A stretch of DNA of 64,000 bases from Paulinella micropora (GCA_009731375.1 BJOX01000294.1:160381-224380), one strand, 5' to 3'. Shown: positions 1-30,123, numbered from the stretch's first letter. Notes: generated by a model from the sequence alone, not told the origin. A program made the numbers and translations.

Positions 1-356
1 CATGCCGAAATAGCGACGGGAAGCACAATCCTGTTCCCTCAGGGTGCCCTTTCTCGCTTGTTGAGCCCGGAATAAAACCCACAGTGCTCTGTCGGTTTAT
101 ACTAGACTGTCGAACAGTCTCGAAACTCCATCTGCTTACTGGGCCCTCTGTAATGGAGGTGGGAGCTCGTTCTGCAAGGGGCGCTTTATGGAACGAGCCC
201 TGGCCCCCGCCTGGTACTAGGAAGCTTTGGTATTGCCTGTATCAGTCCCTTCCGTGCAAACATCACGGCTTAGCTGGGCATCGGGTTAATACTTTACCCA
301 CAGACTTCCTGGTTGACGAAATCAGAAGCTCCTTTTTTCTGACATTAGTCGATATT
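1..356 (+). repeat. Dispersed repeat R-A, partial copy with CTAT tail
   Basis: This block recurs almost identically at 1281-1790, 2405-2853, 3227-3440, 44603-45243, 52013-52259 and 56915-57665, and inverted at 8575-9230 and 36247-36595. It has no open frame shared between copies. Each complete copy ends in GATATCTCAT or GATATTTCAT and runs straight into CTAT repeats. It carries a small palindrome, AGACTGT-CGA-ACAGTCT. The copy is cut by the window edge. Confidence 0.9.
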
Positions 357-370
357 TCATCTATCCATCC

Positions 371-433
<63 letters not shown>

Positions 434-562
434 CATCCATCCATCCATCAATCCATCCATATGCATATATTAAATATTAATCTGTCTATCTATCTATCTA
501 TCTAGGCCAAAGATTGCTAGGAGGAGGGCGGTTAGGCATCAATCAAGATGCTGAAACAACAG

Positions 563-641
<79 letters not shown>

Positions 642-730
642 CCTACCTACCTACCTACCTACCTACCTATCTAGCTACCTACCTAGCTACCTACCTGCGT
701 ACCTGCCTGCCTATCCACCTGCCTATCTAG
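357..730 (+). repeat. CTAT/CTAC microsatellites with an exon-1 echo
   Basis: CTAT and CTAC tetramers with CATC interruptions. At 506-562 there is a degenerate copy of the exon at 731-851: it starts after the same TAG acceptor, carries in-frame stops and stops matching after about 57 bases. Confidence 0.85.
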
Positions 731-17563
<16,833 letters not shown>

Positions 17564-17712
17564 GTTTCTTCTTCTTCTTCTTCTTCTTCTTCTTCTTCTT
17601 CTTCTTCTTCTTCTTCTTCTTCTTCTTCTTCTTCTTTTTCTTTTTCTTCTTCTTCTTCTTCTTCTTCTTCTTCTTCTTCTTCTTCTTCTTCTTCTTCTTC
17701 TTCTACTTCTTC

Positions 17713-17744
<32 letters not shown>

Positions 17745-17750
17745 CTTCTT

Positions 17751-17800
<50 letters not shown>

Positions 17801-17850
17801 TCTTCTTCTTCTACTACTACTACTACTACTCCTACTACTACTACTACTAC

Positions 17851-17882
<32 letters not shown>

Positions 17883-17888
17883 CTTCTT

Positions 17889-17920
<32 letters not shown>

Positions 17921-17940
17921 GCTACTACTACTACTACTAC

Positions 17941-17972
<32 letters not shown>

Positions 17973-18090
17973 CTTCTTCTTCTTCTTCTTCTTCTTCTTC
18001 TTCTTCTTCTTCTTCTTCTTCTTCTTCTTCTTCTTCTTCTTCTTCTTTTTCTTCTTCTCTTCCTTCTTTTATAAAATGAANNNNNNNNNN

Positions 18091-18348
<258 letters not shown>

Positions 18349-19136
18349 AGTTTGAATGAAAAATTAAATTTGTAAATGTGTTATTAAGTTTCAAACTTAC
18401 TAGTAATACTTCCCAACTCGGTCATTCCAGAATTCCTTTCTATCTACCTACCTATCTGTCTATCTATCTATCTATCTATCCATCTATCCATCTATCCATC
18501 TATCTATCTATCTATATATCTGTCTGTCTGTCTGTTTGTCTGTCAACCGGCCGGCCCTCAGGCTATATATATATATATATTATATATATATATACTATAT
18601 ATATATATGTCAGTGTAGTATATATATATATATATATCAGTGTAGTATATATACCGCTATATATATAGTATGATATATATATATGTAATTCCTTTTTTAT
18701 ATATATACATATATGTATACATATCATAGTATATATCCCCTTATTTTCTCTTTTCAAGTGACTTCAGTGGAGTCTTCTCTGCCTTTGCATTTTTCCGAGT
18801 CTTTTCAAAGTTGTTCCTTTTCAAGCCAAGTTTTTGTGTGTGTGTGTGTGTGTGTGTTTTTAACAGTCCAATAATTCTATTTTTTTTACGCTTCATTTTT
18901 ACCTCTTTTGTATCTCTTTGATACCACTTCCATTTTATTCAGACTTACACTTCCCACTTAATGCTACTATTAATAGTGGCAACTATTTTATTAAAACAGT
19001 GTTTGCGTAAAAAAAAAAATAATAAATAAATAAATAAATAAATAAAGAAATTAATTAATTAATATTTGTAATAATAATAATAATAATCATAATAATCATA
19101 ATAATCATAATCATAATAATAATAATAATAATAATC
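18349..19136. other. Intergenic AT-rich stretch
   Basis: After the putative end of gene 1: CTAT/CTGT repeats, a TA-rich palindromic block at 18565-18740, T-rich unique sequence with TG repeats at 18836-18858, and AATA repeats up to 19136. No coding exon recognised. Confidence 0.6.
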
Positions 19137-19236
19137 ATAGTGTATCTCCTGCCAATTGCTGAGCCAAAAGGCCATGTGCATCCAGTCCTCCATTCCATAA
19201 GGAAAGTCTCCACACCAATCGGTGGAATAAAGGAAG
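19137..19236 (-). repeat. R-E fragment with TAA-type tail
   Basis: Nearly identical to 30123-30220. On the minus strand it runs from CTTCCTTTATTCCACCGATT to GGCAGGAGATACAC and then TTA-type repeats. Truncated by the gap at 19237. Confidence 0.85.
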
Positions 19237-19394
19237 NNNNNNNNNNNNNNNNNNNNNNNNNNNNNNNNNNNNNNNNNNNNNNNNNNNNNNNNNNNNNNNN
19301 NNNNNNNNNNNNNNNNNNNNNNNNNNNNNNNNNNNNNNNNNNNNNNNNNNNNNNNNNNNNNNNNNNNNNNNNNNNNNNNNNNNNNNNNNNNNNN

Positions 19395-19542
19395 TCTGCA
19401 CATGCGCCTCCATCGTCTCACCCGTGAGGGGAGTACGAAGAATTGACGATAGGCTCTAATGACACCCCCGCAAGGGCAGTTCCAACACTTCCAGACGGGC
19501 CGGTATGTTCAATGAAAATACTGGTCCAGAAATAGACCGGTA

Positions 19543-19545
<3 letters not shown>
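19395..19545 (-). repeat. SINE-C body fragment
   Basis: Matches 29883-30010, including GGGGTGT, GCGGG and the TTCATTGAACATACCGG stretch. The tRNA-like head is missing. Confidence 0.8.
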
Positions 19546-19580
<35 letters not shown>

Positions 19581-19690
19581 CATAAATCGCGTTGGTCGCA
19601 CAAACCCGGGCCGTTGATTACCGGTAATCCGTTAGTTACGCCAGTAGCAGACCGCTACACTTCCTAGCCTTATATAGTTACTGTTTCAGG
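19546..19690. other. Short unique spacer
   Basis: TAA repeats, then about 100 bases of unique sequence up to the direct repeat of the retroelement. Nothing recognised. Confidence 0.5.
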
Positions 19691-20084
19691 AAATAGTTAT
19701 TTAATAACAGGGGTTTACCAGACCACGAGTGACCGTGCTCACCCCTTTGCAAAAGGTTAAGTAAATGCAAGTTTTAGTTCAAGTGAAAGGGCAGAGGTTG
19801 GGTAAAGGGTAAGGTATGTATATGGTCTCCAGGGCTTTGGAGCTGTGCTCCCGACGAAGGTTCTGAGGTAGAAGCTTGTGGTGCAGAATAGGTTTTGGTG
19901 TTGGATTGCGTAGTAACGGATGTGATGGAGTTGAAGTGGAAGGACTCAATGTCATTCAAGAGTCGTACGGTCAGAGTGAGAAAAATACAAGCTGATATAG
20001 GTAAAAAAGGAAATGACATTTGTAAAAAAGGAAATTTTCCAGTGCACCTACGACGTGAAAATTCTGGGGAAAATGGAAATCATA
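19691..20084 (-). repeat. Direct terminal repeat (3' on the element)
   Basis: From AAATAGTTATTTAATAACAG to the CACCTACGACGTGAAAAT region. Matches 26786-27150 with small insertions and deletions, in the same orientation. Confidence 0.85.
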
Positions 20085-20192
20085 AGTATCAGTCGCAGGG
20101 TAAATGTAATCACCACGAATCCGTAGCATGTGGAAAAGATTTTAGCAAGAATTGCCATTGTTCGACATATCACGCATATGTCAGTGTCCGCC

Positions 20193-21654
20193 TTAGTTCC
20201 ATACAGTGAGGTGAGCGAAGATACGGATGACGAGTGCGAGGTTGCTCCATTCTTCAGGGCACAGGTAGTGTATTCGATCAAAGGCGGCTTTCCAGATTGA
20301 GTTCGGGTAGGGTATCTCCACCATAAGTTGCAATGTCGCCGAGAGGAGGAGATTCTGCGAGTTTGTTTTATATGCGAAATTGGCAAGCATGCCAACGAGG
20401 GTAGCATGAAGTATCGTACGGTTAATGTAAGGGGAGTAAGGTGGGAGTCGAGGCATTGGCTGCTGGTTGTTGGTCATCATTTCTTTCCAGTTTTTGAACA
20501 AAGGTCTGATGTTGAAGTTTAAGGTTGAGTTTTGCCAGTGGTGTAGTTGTATGGAAGTTCCCGCAAACTCCACAACCAAGGTAGCTTCTTTAGGCTCCAG
20601 TACATCTTCTTCCAGTTCGAGGCCGCCAGTGTAGGCATGGGGGCTGTGATGGTGACTCGACGGTTGTTCCAGAGTTGTGTATGGCTTGCAGTATCTTTCG
20701 GGCATTTGCTTCGAGTTCATTATCCCAGTTTGCAAGTATTAGTAAGAGGAGATCATCAATCTGGCGTATGCCATATACGTGTTTGGTAAAGGATTGCTTT
20801 AGTAGCGTACGGAGTAGAACAACTTCATCGCACATACATTTCATTTGTGCAAGGGGGGAAGACAGATATCCGCCAATTGGGCATCCATCTTTTTGGACAA
20901 AGACAGCATCTCCGAAGGTAAAATGGGAGTGGGCAAAGTCCAGAGATACAATGTTGATTATGTCTTCAAAAGTGAAGGCGATGTAGTCCTGTGATGCATA
21001 GCGGCGATTCCATCCAACATCATATTTCCCGGTTTGCTTCCTTGTTTTTGAGATGTATACAATTGGCTTCCAGTTTCTTGATCTCGGTGGTTGGAAGGTA
21101 ATATGCGCAAGGGCAAAGCGTAGAGATTGCATTGTGCTGGATTGGGCCAGCCAGGTGAACATTTGCTTCACGTCAAACTGGAAAACCTTTATGGTACGGT
21201 TAGAGTTGTCCTTGATGTTAATTTTGGAGAAGGTGTTATATGCTCGGCTTAGGTGAGATCGAATTTCGTCCAGTCTGTTTAGGTTGAAGGTGCGAACACG
21301 CTGAGACAGCTCAGTAGTGAGAAAGCTCAGGATCTTTCTTACTCTCCGTAGGATTGAACGCCATGGAGATCGGGCTTGGTTGCAGATCAGTCTGGGTTTG
21401 TTTGGAGGGTCTTTGTTTTTAGGTAGTAGCGTAGTGGAATGGATTGCTGCTTTTCTGGTTCTGAGAGATCCAAAGCGTTGGAGGCCATGTAATTCGAAGT
21501 CGGTACGATAGGCATGTAGTAGTGCCACTCGGTCTGTCTTTACGGCTAGGAAGGAGGGTGCTTGGATCACTTCCTTCTGTATGCGTTCCCAAGTAAGGAC
21601 TGGACATTCAACCCATAGTTGGTTGTTGTTTTTGTCAAGGGCTTGGACCACCAT
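20193..21654 (-). pseudogene. Reverse transcriptase domain of the Penelope-like element
   Basis: From the Met at 21654, residues 78-92 read PKNKDPPNKPRLICN (finger region). Motif A is FQFDVKQMFT with Asp 161. Motif B is QKDGCPIGGYLSSPLA at about 254-269. Motif C is RQIDDLLLL at about 297-305, so the two catalytic Asp of the palm are present. The frame shifts near the C-run at about 20640, after which the downstream frame (ending 20193) continues the thumb. Upstream the same frame extends to 22191, with one TAA at 21742-21744. It would copy RNA into DNA at the target site; integrity is doubtful. Confidence 0.75.
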
Positions 21655-22037
21655 GCGAGAGAGGTATATAATTACAAGTGTGACATCCCTTTCAGAAACT
21701 GATTTTGGTGGTGTCTTTGGGCAAGTTTCACTGAGGTTTTTTTAGGTGTCAATAAGGCGTCCAAGTAAGTGTTTGTTACGGTGAGGTAGTTTTTCAGCCA
21801 TGGCAAAGAGTAGGTTTATCCAGGTTTTGCAATCGAGGTCATCTTCATGCGGTGTATTCTTCTTTTCTTCTTGGTTACGTTCAAAGTTGACTGTGGGGAG
21901 GCAAAGAGCTGTCTGGATTCTCTTTACAAAAGCAATGGTAGAGCTCAGGAGTGACTTGAGGATAGAGCCAGGTGTCGGGTGCGGTATGGTGGCTGCACTT
22001 AGTTTGCCGATGCATCCTAAGGTACCTTTCGCGGATG

Positions 22038-24209
22038 CTAGTCGGAATGAGGCATGTGATGGAAAATGCGCGTCTTCCACTTTTGACAGGTGCAGATTGG
22101 CTTTTTGATAGTGTGCGGTTGGAGTTTGAACTTCGCTATGTGTCTTGGTGCATTGATAAGTCTCGACGCAATTGAGGGGCTGACTTTGCATAATGAGGTA
22201 AGGGTTTTGCAGGTGTCTCTGTCAGAGAGAAAGATTCGTATAACATGGTGTAGTATGGTTCTAAGGGATCTCCGGTTGATACACATTCTGTCGTTCATTT
22301 GCATCGTATAGGTTTTGCTATTCAGGATGAGAGGATGCTTTTTCCTTAGGTGGGGAGAGAACGTTGCAGGGATAGAGTTTTGTTCGGTGATTTTCGATAC
22401 TTTGCGCTTGCTGCCATATTCGCATTGCTTGGTAAGCTGATGCCGTTCGTATATGTTTGATCCAGCGATAGGGATGGTATGCAATGAGCTCGACACGCAG
22501 TCGTTGGTTTGTTCAAGGATAGCTCCAGAGTTTGATAGACGCATTAGGCAGTAGGCTTCAGGTTTTGTTATGAAATGTCGTGCTGCAGCGGAACGTAGTA
22601 GTATATACGGTTGACGCGGTGATATCTGAGATCCTTCATATATCTTAGTGGTTCCGTAGAAGCGTGCAGTGTGGTCCCAGTCATTCAGTCCATATCCGCT
22701 GCCATGTTTTCTTAGGTGAAAGATTGTTCCAGGTTCGAGGTCATCACAGATGGAAGAGATTGAGTGGCGTATTAGTGGAGGGCCTTGTGTCGGAGTGGCT
22801 TCCCTGTAGGTAAGGTTGCTAGCATGCCTCCGGGCATGGGAAAGGCTTCTTCATTGCATGTTGCAACGGTGCGGGCGATGATAGTAACATACTTCGTGTG
22901 GAAAGACAAGTCGGCTTCGAGCAAAAGGTTTATGAAGGTCGTTAGCACGAAATGTGGTTAAGGGATAAGCTCCTCGTTTCATGTTGAGGGTTGGTTTGAG
23001 CCAGGCGATGAACTTTGCTTCCATGCGTCGTCGATTGGTTCGAGCTGAGTCTTGCTCCATCTTTGTTTCCGAGTTTGGTAGTGGTCCCATCAGGAGGAGA
23101 GGTATGGATGTAAAGCGGTGCATTCCTAGTTTATGGCCAAGGGAAAGTAGACGGGTTTGTCCTGGCTGGCATTGCCTCGAATCGTTATAGTTGCGCATAC
23201 CTCGGAATTCCGACTTCATTCTTTTCTCCCATCGGAAAGATTCCCCGATGTAACTATGAACGGTGCCAGGTGCGATAATTCCATAGATGACTTGCATGCG
23301 TCCAGGGTCTGGGATATCAAATGGGGACTCCGCTCAGTTTTGGCGTTGTAGTATGCAGATCATAGGTTTGAAACGGCGGAGGGCAGGATCAGTGTTATTG
23401 AATGCTAAGGATGCGATTAGCATGTAGTAAGTTGTTTTCATAAGGGGTGTATATGCGAACCATCTAATTCTTTTGGATTGGATAAGCGCTAACTTTGAGT
23501 TTAGGAGTTGTGTGTTGAGTAGCCGAAATAATCTTCGGGCTATGGCGAAGTTGGTGGCCAATACCATGGAGTGTTTCTGGGTATCAGTATAAGTCCATCC
23601 ATATAACCTGATTAGGTTGCGTAGTCTATTTTTCAGCTTTCGGAGGGTGCGTAGGGACTCTTCGATCCAGTGGAAACACTCCAGATATCCCTAGGTTGCT
23701 TTCTTTGCGTTCTTGTCCTTCTTTGCGGTTGTAGCTGCAGATATCTTTCGGGCCGAGGTTCGTGTTGTTGGGCAAAGGGCAGACTTCGCCGGTGTTGCGT
23801 CCTTCGGGGCTTGTTTCGGTTGCTCCGATTGCTGTTCCGGGTCTTTCTTCTCTTTCTGTTCGATGTCTTCCGTGTTGACTTGTTCTTCAGTCGCAGACAG
23901 AGTGGGGTTGCTTTTGTTGGCGTCATCCGGGGCTATATGTTCCATTACGTTCTGTTCTGTTGTCGACGACGGGTTTTTCTCTGAAATGTTGATTAGGGAG
24001 GCAGGGGGAGTTTGCAGTTGGTGTTTGCTTGGATCGTTCGCAGCATCCGCAGGTGTGATTGGGTCATCCGTTGCCTTTGTCGGCTTCGTCGAATTAAGCG
24101 TCTTTGTTTGGGAGTCGCTGCCGCTGCTGCTGCTGCTGCTGCTGCTGTTGCTGGCTGCATCTGCTGGTGTGGCCGTGCAAAGGGGTGTAGTATGGGAGTC
24201 ACATCTCAC
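22038..24209 (-). pseudogene. Endonuclease-containing part of the Penelope-like ORF
   Basis: A single frame is open from 24209 to 22038 except for TAG at 23691-23693 and TGA at 23334-23336 and 22851-22853. The GIY-YIG nuclease lies at about 23291-22950: VIYGIIAP, then SYIGES, a conserved Arg (RWEKR), and near its end EAKFIAWLKPTLN, which holds the catalytic Glu and the P-x-LN ending usual in this family. Downstream of it ICTCQKWKTRIFHHMPH could bind zinc. The N-terminal part is Ser/Gln-rich and likely disordered. Confidence 0.7.
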
Positions 24210-24211
24210 TA

Positions 24212-26701
24212 CAGACGAAACAAGCGTTGTAGTGGGTCCTACAGGAGTTGGGTTAGCTGCGGTAGTTGCAGAAGTATTGCCATCTGCTCCAGCGTTAGGT
24301 TGTGTTGGTGCTGCTGTTACTGAGATTGGGTTAGAAGGTTGTCGATTGTCGGCATGTTAGACAGAAGTGTAATTAATGCCTGCTGTAGGTTGACATCTAG
24401 TTGAGCCCCTAGTATGTTATGTGAAGTGCGGTCGGTAGGTGGGGGCTGTTCATGGCTTGCAGTTGTTTGGCTAGTTTTGGTTGCATTAGTGGGAAATAGC
24501 GTGGACGATGACGATGATGATGATGACGAAGACGACGAAGACGATGAACTCGCCAGGTTTGTAGATGATGAAGCCGCGTTTGCTTGGCGTCGGGCTATAG
24601 GTCGGGGCACGCGTAAGTTTGAGAAGTCAAGTGGATTGGGTGTGGACCTCGCTTTGAGCCGCGCTTGTTTGCGAGAGAGGCGGAGGTGTTCGGGTCTTTG
24701 GTCAAAGCCTAGGTCACGGAAGAAAGCAGCATTATTCCCTCTTTCTTCTGGATCGTCGTCATCAAGGTCGTCACTAGAAGTGCAGTAGGCTGAGAGTTTG
24801 TTAGGGGTAAGGGTTTTCGTGGGAAGAGTAGGGCATGGGGGTCTTCAAAGTGGGCAGGAGTGACCGCAGTCTGGTCTTCTTCATCATCTTCCTCGTTTAT
24901 ACCAAAGCTATCCTCTTCTTCATGTACCGTTCGTTGTCGGTAGGGTGGGAGGTTGCGTAGACGGTAGGGCAGAGGGGGAGCGTGAGCTAAAGGCAAAGGG
25001 CAAGAATGCGTTATTAGTTGTAGTTAACGTTGCAGTCCAGTAGTTAGAGGTATTTGTAGAGTGACTATGTGTAGGTGAGTTTTGGTTTCGAGGTAGAGTT
25101 AATGAGAACCCGGATGATGAGCTAGAGTGAGATTCCTGCTCCAGGTCGTCTTCCCTCTTATCCACAGATGTACTGTCTAGATGTGGTTCTTTCGTTGTCG
25201 TCTCAGTCTTCTCGATAGTGGAGTTCGCCTTTGCTTTCTTGGCTTGCCCTTCTGCTTCCGATGGAGTTGGTTGCTGTTTGCGTTTTATGACAACTGGGGC
25301 AGGTCCACGCTCGACTGTTGACGATTGGTCGGTGGCATTCGTTGATTGCTGCTTGCGTTGTATCGAGGTGTTGAGTGGGACTTGGCGATAGTCTGGGGCG
25401 ATACATTTGGCGTCCTCGTAGTGCGATTCGACATATTTGAGCATAGAGAGGAGTGCCTCCGCTAGGCAGTCATTCAGCACTGGTCCCATTCTCCAGTACT
25501 AGTGATGGCGTTGCTGGTCGACAGATGTTTTGAGAGTTTCAAACCAGAGGTTGGAGATCTTGGAGAAATAGGAATGGGTTCTGATTTCGTTTTCAGATAG
25601 AGCCTAATTTTCCTTAGTACCGGGTTCTCGATCAGTAGATATGTGAGCAAGCTCATACGATCGTATAGGTGAGCGACCAACTTCCACGACCACTAGCCGT
25701 TCTTGGAGAGTAGATGGATCATTCCTTCAAATGATATGCATCCATGTTCGGGGTCTTCTGGAACTTTGACGTGGCCACTTCTAGCTGTTTCGATCATTGC
25801 TTTTTTTAGAACTTCACGTTTTGTTTTGTTTGCTGCGCCGTCGATTACTTGTGAGTAAAGTTTGAATGAAAGCGAAGTGTGCACCCCCATAGAAAGGAAT
25901 AAGAAGTGGAGGGCGTTGGGTAGTTCTTGAGGTGGGAGTGTTTATCCATGCATTGATCAGTTCTTCATCTTTTGTTCCTTGACCGCTTGTTGCTCCCAGC
26001 TCGATCTTTTGACTTCGCGACAGTAACTTGTACTTCGATTGAGTTGCTTGCACATTCGTGAATTGCATGAGAAGTGTGGTGTGGCATACGTCCAGTGTAA
26101 TTAGTCGATCATAGTGTAGTGGAGGGGCAGGTGGTTTGCTTCGTTGTTGTTGTTGTTTCGCTTGCTTTTGTTTTTCTTCCTGCTCTCTTTCTCGATATAT
26201 GCGTGTCATGCTCGTACGGTAAGGGTTGGGTAGAGGGAGTGGGGCTGGAGTAGAGGCTGACTGAGAGCGAGAGCGAGATTGATCTTGTTCTTGTCGTTTC
26301 GATGATGGATTAGTGCTAGATTCATAGCTCCGTTTTTAACTTTGATGCGAAGTCGGTTGTTGTTTGTAACGTTCCTGTTTGTCGCCACGAGTGCGCTGTT
26401 TGTAGTTGTCCGGATGGTTGCGTCTGGTATCTTGTGGAGAACTTGACTGTCTTTTCCCTGTGTACGATCGTTGGTGGCTTCTGTTAGGGCTTCGTCCTCG
26501 TCTCAGTGTGTCATAATCGTACTTGCCTTTGCTGTTGTCATAGCCACGATGTGAGGATGCTGACCTTTTTCTGTGGTATGGGGAGGTCGATCGACTTCTT
26601 CGACGATTGGCGTCCCGATGTCGTTGAGATGTGTTCCCATGTTTGTAGTTGCTAGAGGAGTCTCCAGTTTGCAAGGGCTTATCTCTGCGATGATTGCTCA
26701 T
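24212..26701 (-). pseudogene. N-terminal coding region of the Penelope-like element, several frames
   Basis: The best start is ATG at 26701, opening MSNHRRDKPLQTGDSSS, an Arg/Ser-rich basic segment of about 120 residues. Further open pieces lie at 26209-25814, 25890-25474 (one TAG at 25693), 25489-24920, 24996-24709 and 24610-24317. Adjacent pieces differ in frame, implying small insertions or deletions, or introns. No enzyme domain recognised. Confidence 0.5.
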
Positions 26702-26785
26702 CGTAGGCGATCTTTTGGAGACAGGCGTGTCGAATCCCGAACCCTAAGCAGGGACAAGGATGCAGATTTAACTTTCAGGACTATT

Positions 26786-27150
26786 GAAATAGTTATTTAA
26801 TAACAGGGATTTACCAGACCACTCACACCTTTGCAAAAGGTTAAATAAATGCAAGTCACAAGTTTTAGTTCAAGTGAAAGGGCAGAGGTTGGGTAAAGGG
26901 TCAGGTATGTGTATGGTCTCCAGGGCTTTGGAGCTGTGCTCCCGACGAAGGTTCTGAGGAGCTTGTGGTGTATAATAGGTTTTGGTTGTGTTGGATTGCG
27001 TAGTAACGGATGTGAGGGAGTTAAGGATGAGTCGTACGGTCAGAGTGAGAAAAATACAAGCTGATATAGGTAAAAAAGGAAATTGCATTTGTAAAAAGGA
27101 AAATTTCCAGTGCACCTACGACGTGAAAATACTGGGAAAAAGGGAAATTA
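26786..27150 (-). repeat. Direct terminal repeat (5' on the element)
   Basis: Second copy of the 19691-20084 repeat. Short insertions and deletions (for example around 26820 and 26960-27020) distinguish it. Confidence 0.85.
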
Positions 27151-27867
27151 GTTTGAAATAAATTGTTTTTTATTATAGCACGTTAATAGTTCCTCGATGA
27201 TTTAATTATGTTTGAGTGTACTGTAATAGCAGGCTTGAGAGTCATCATGTCACACCAAGTTTCATCAGTTGCCAAGCCTAGTTGTAGTAGTTGACTGGCA
27301 CGTGACGGCGACTGAAGTTGGGACCGTGCCATGACACTGATAATAACTTTTAGCTATGAGAATAACTTAAAAGAGTTATTGCCGCGAAATGAAAATTTAG
27401 TATTTCACGCCGCCGCCGCCTGCCGAACAGTCATCCGTTGCTCAGCCTAATACAGTCACGGTGGCTAGAAACAATATTAATAACTCAAGTCTGAAATCAT
27501 AGGACCTCCACGCTGCAGTGTTTCGCACAAGCCCAAAGCATGTTCATAGCGGCCAAGTTGAAACTACTATATAATAACAGTGGCCTGACGTAAAACGACT
27601 TGAGGCCGATCAACTACTGACTACTTAGTTAACTAGAAAGAATCCGAAGTTCGGTTACTTACAGTATGGAGGTCCCCGTGCCCGTGATCACTCGTAGGTA
27701 CGAATGTCTTGGTCACTGATCTTCTTAGTCAATACAGCAACAGAAAAACGTTCACAGCAGAAAGACAGACAGACAGACAGACAGTTTGATCGACAGGCAG
27801 ACAGATAAACACTCAGACAGACAACACAGACAGATAAGCCTTTAACAAACAGATAGACAAGCTTCAG
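27151..27867. other. Unique spacer and 3' flank of gene 2
   Basis: About 600 bases of non-repetitive sequence, then GACA repeats at 27765-27790 and the presumed 3' untranslated region of gene 2. No open exon recognised on either strand. Confidence 0.5.
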
Positions 27868-28115
27868 TTAATAGCGCCGTCCCCGCGAAGGGTCATGCTG
27901 GTGCAGGCGGGGGTCGGTCAAAAACTTGGTCATGCGTCTTTCAAACAGCAGCTTGCTCTGCTGTTGGGCGAGGTAACGGCCGATCACGCCAACCGCAGTC
28001 AGGACGCTGACGAGCATCAGCGATTGGGACTTGCTAACCAGCCGCTTGCTGGTGTTGCTCCGTGTGGGCCAGAAGGCGGCAAGCACGCTGAATGCGCCCA
28101 AGGCCACCACCGCGC
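27868..28115 (-). CDS. Gene 2 last exon: hydrophobic C-terminal extension
   Basis: Reads [15 protein letters not shown] and, after a basic stretch, [19 protein letters not shown]. These are two plausible membrane-associated segments, followed by a charged tail and TAA. Classical BAHD enzymes end soon after the DFGWG region, so this is an addition that may anchor the enzyme to a membrane. Phase 1 joins it to 28916 as an Arg codon. Confidence 0.75.
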
Positions 28116-28421
28116 CTATATACATACATAGATACATACATACATACATAACATACATACATAACATACATACATAACATACATACAGACAGACATACAT
28201 ACAGACATACATACAGACATACATACAGACATACATACATACAGACAGACAGACATACATACATACATACATACATACATGCATGCATGCATGCATGCAT
28301 ACATACATGCATACATACATACATACATACATACACACATACATACACACATACATACATACATACATACATACATACATACATACATACTTACATACAT
28401 ATACATACGACATACATACAG

Positions 28422-28452
<31 letters not shown>

Positions 28453-29243
28453 CATACAGACATACATACATACATAACATACATAACATACATAACATAC
28501 ATAACATACATAACATACATAACATACATATATACATACATACATACATACATACATACATACTACATACATACATACATACATACATACATACATACAT
28601 ACATACATACATACATACATGCATACATACATGCATGCGTACATGCATACATGCATACATACATACATACATACATACATGCATACATGCATACATACAT
28701 ACATGCATACATGCATACATGGATGCATACATACATACATACATAAATAGATACATAGATACATAGATACATAGATACATAGATACATAGTTACATAGTT
28801 ACATGTATACATACATACATACATACATGCATACATACATACATACATACATAGATACATACTTACATAGATACATACATACATACATTCTATATACGCA
28901 CTACATGTGTCCTACGTGTGATCCGGTGTGCGTAGCGGGGAGGGTTCCAGGCCGGGAAAACGTCGGCCCAGTGCGAGATGTACACGTCCACGGCGCCTTG
29001 CTTGCTTGGGGGACAATCCACGATCTTCACGGCTTCCAAGTAGTTCCACGGCACTCCTAGCACGGCCTCTCCGCAGCCGAACTCCACTTGCAGCATGCCG
29101 TTGGCGGTCTGGTTCTGCCAAGACTCGATCACCAAGGGCTGTCCGTTCTTGATGCTCGCGTGGCCGTACATGTTGGCTTCATCGTAGTTGCTATTATATA
29201 ACAGCGCGTTGTAGCCCGCACACCGCGCAGGCTCCAGAGCCTG

Positions 29244-29320
<77 letters not shown>

Positions 29321-29401
29321 TAGACATACAGACAGACAGATAGACAGACAGACAGGTAGATAGATAGATAGATAGATAGATAGACAGACAGATAGACAGA
29401 C

Positions 29402-29455
<54 letters not shown>

Positions 29456-29625
29456 CTATAGGTAGCGATGCTATCGACCTGGCGCACGTTCAAGTGTGTT
29501 TGCAAGGCCAGACCACATCTCTTTTCTTTCTCCTGTTTACTCTTGTCATACAAGCGCGCATAGCCAGGCAAAGGAACCGGCGCATACACTGATAGATTGC
29601 CTGCAGCAGACACAACATGATGATG

Positions 29626-29720
<95 letters not shown>

Positions 29721-29792
29721 AATGACGACGACGACGACAACAGCGCAACAACAACAGCAACAACAACAGCAACAACAACAACAACAACAAAG

Positions 29793-29855
<63 letters not shown>

Positions 29856-30083
29856 GTGCTTCTCTGTCAATGGCTGATGCATTTCTGCGCACGCGCCTCC
29901 ATCGTCTCACCCGTGAGGGGAGTACGAAGAATTGACGATAAGCTCTACACCCCCGCAAGGGCAGTTCCAACACTTCCAGACGGGCCGGTATGTTCAATGA
30001 AAATACTGGTGGCACCGACGGGAATCGAACTGGCGACAGGGCCCAGATGGTAGAACTTGACCACTGGGCTATCATGGTGTCCA

Positions 30084-30123
<40 letters not shown>

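Larger units (their letters stand above)
19691..27150 (-). mobile_element. Penelope-like retroelement with GIY-YIG upstream of RT, decayed
   Basis: About 7.4 kb between direct repeats. In minus-strand order it has a basic Arg/Ser-rich start (ATG at 26701), low-complexity linker ORFs, a GIY-YIG endonuclease (about 23297-22851), a CTC...HHMPH patch near 22100 and a reverse transcriptase (21654-20193). The flanking direct repeats fit the pseudo-LTRs of Penelope-like elements. Endonuclease before RT is the permuted order reported for the Naiad/Chlamys group. In-frame stops lie at 23691 (TAG), 23334 (TGA), 22851 (TGA) and 21742 (TAA), and several frame changes occur. The copy therefore looks inactive, unless some stops are read through. 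Confidence 0.7.

Noticed and set aside
20328-24788. Plus-strand ORFs of 60-215 codons over the retroelement
   Set aside because: They are antisense to the GIY-YIG/RT frames and show no domain motifs.
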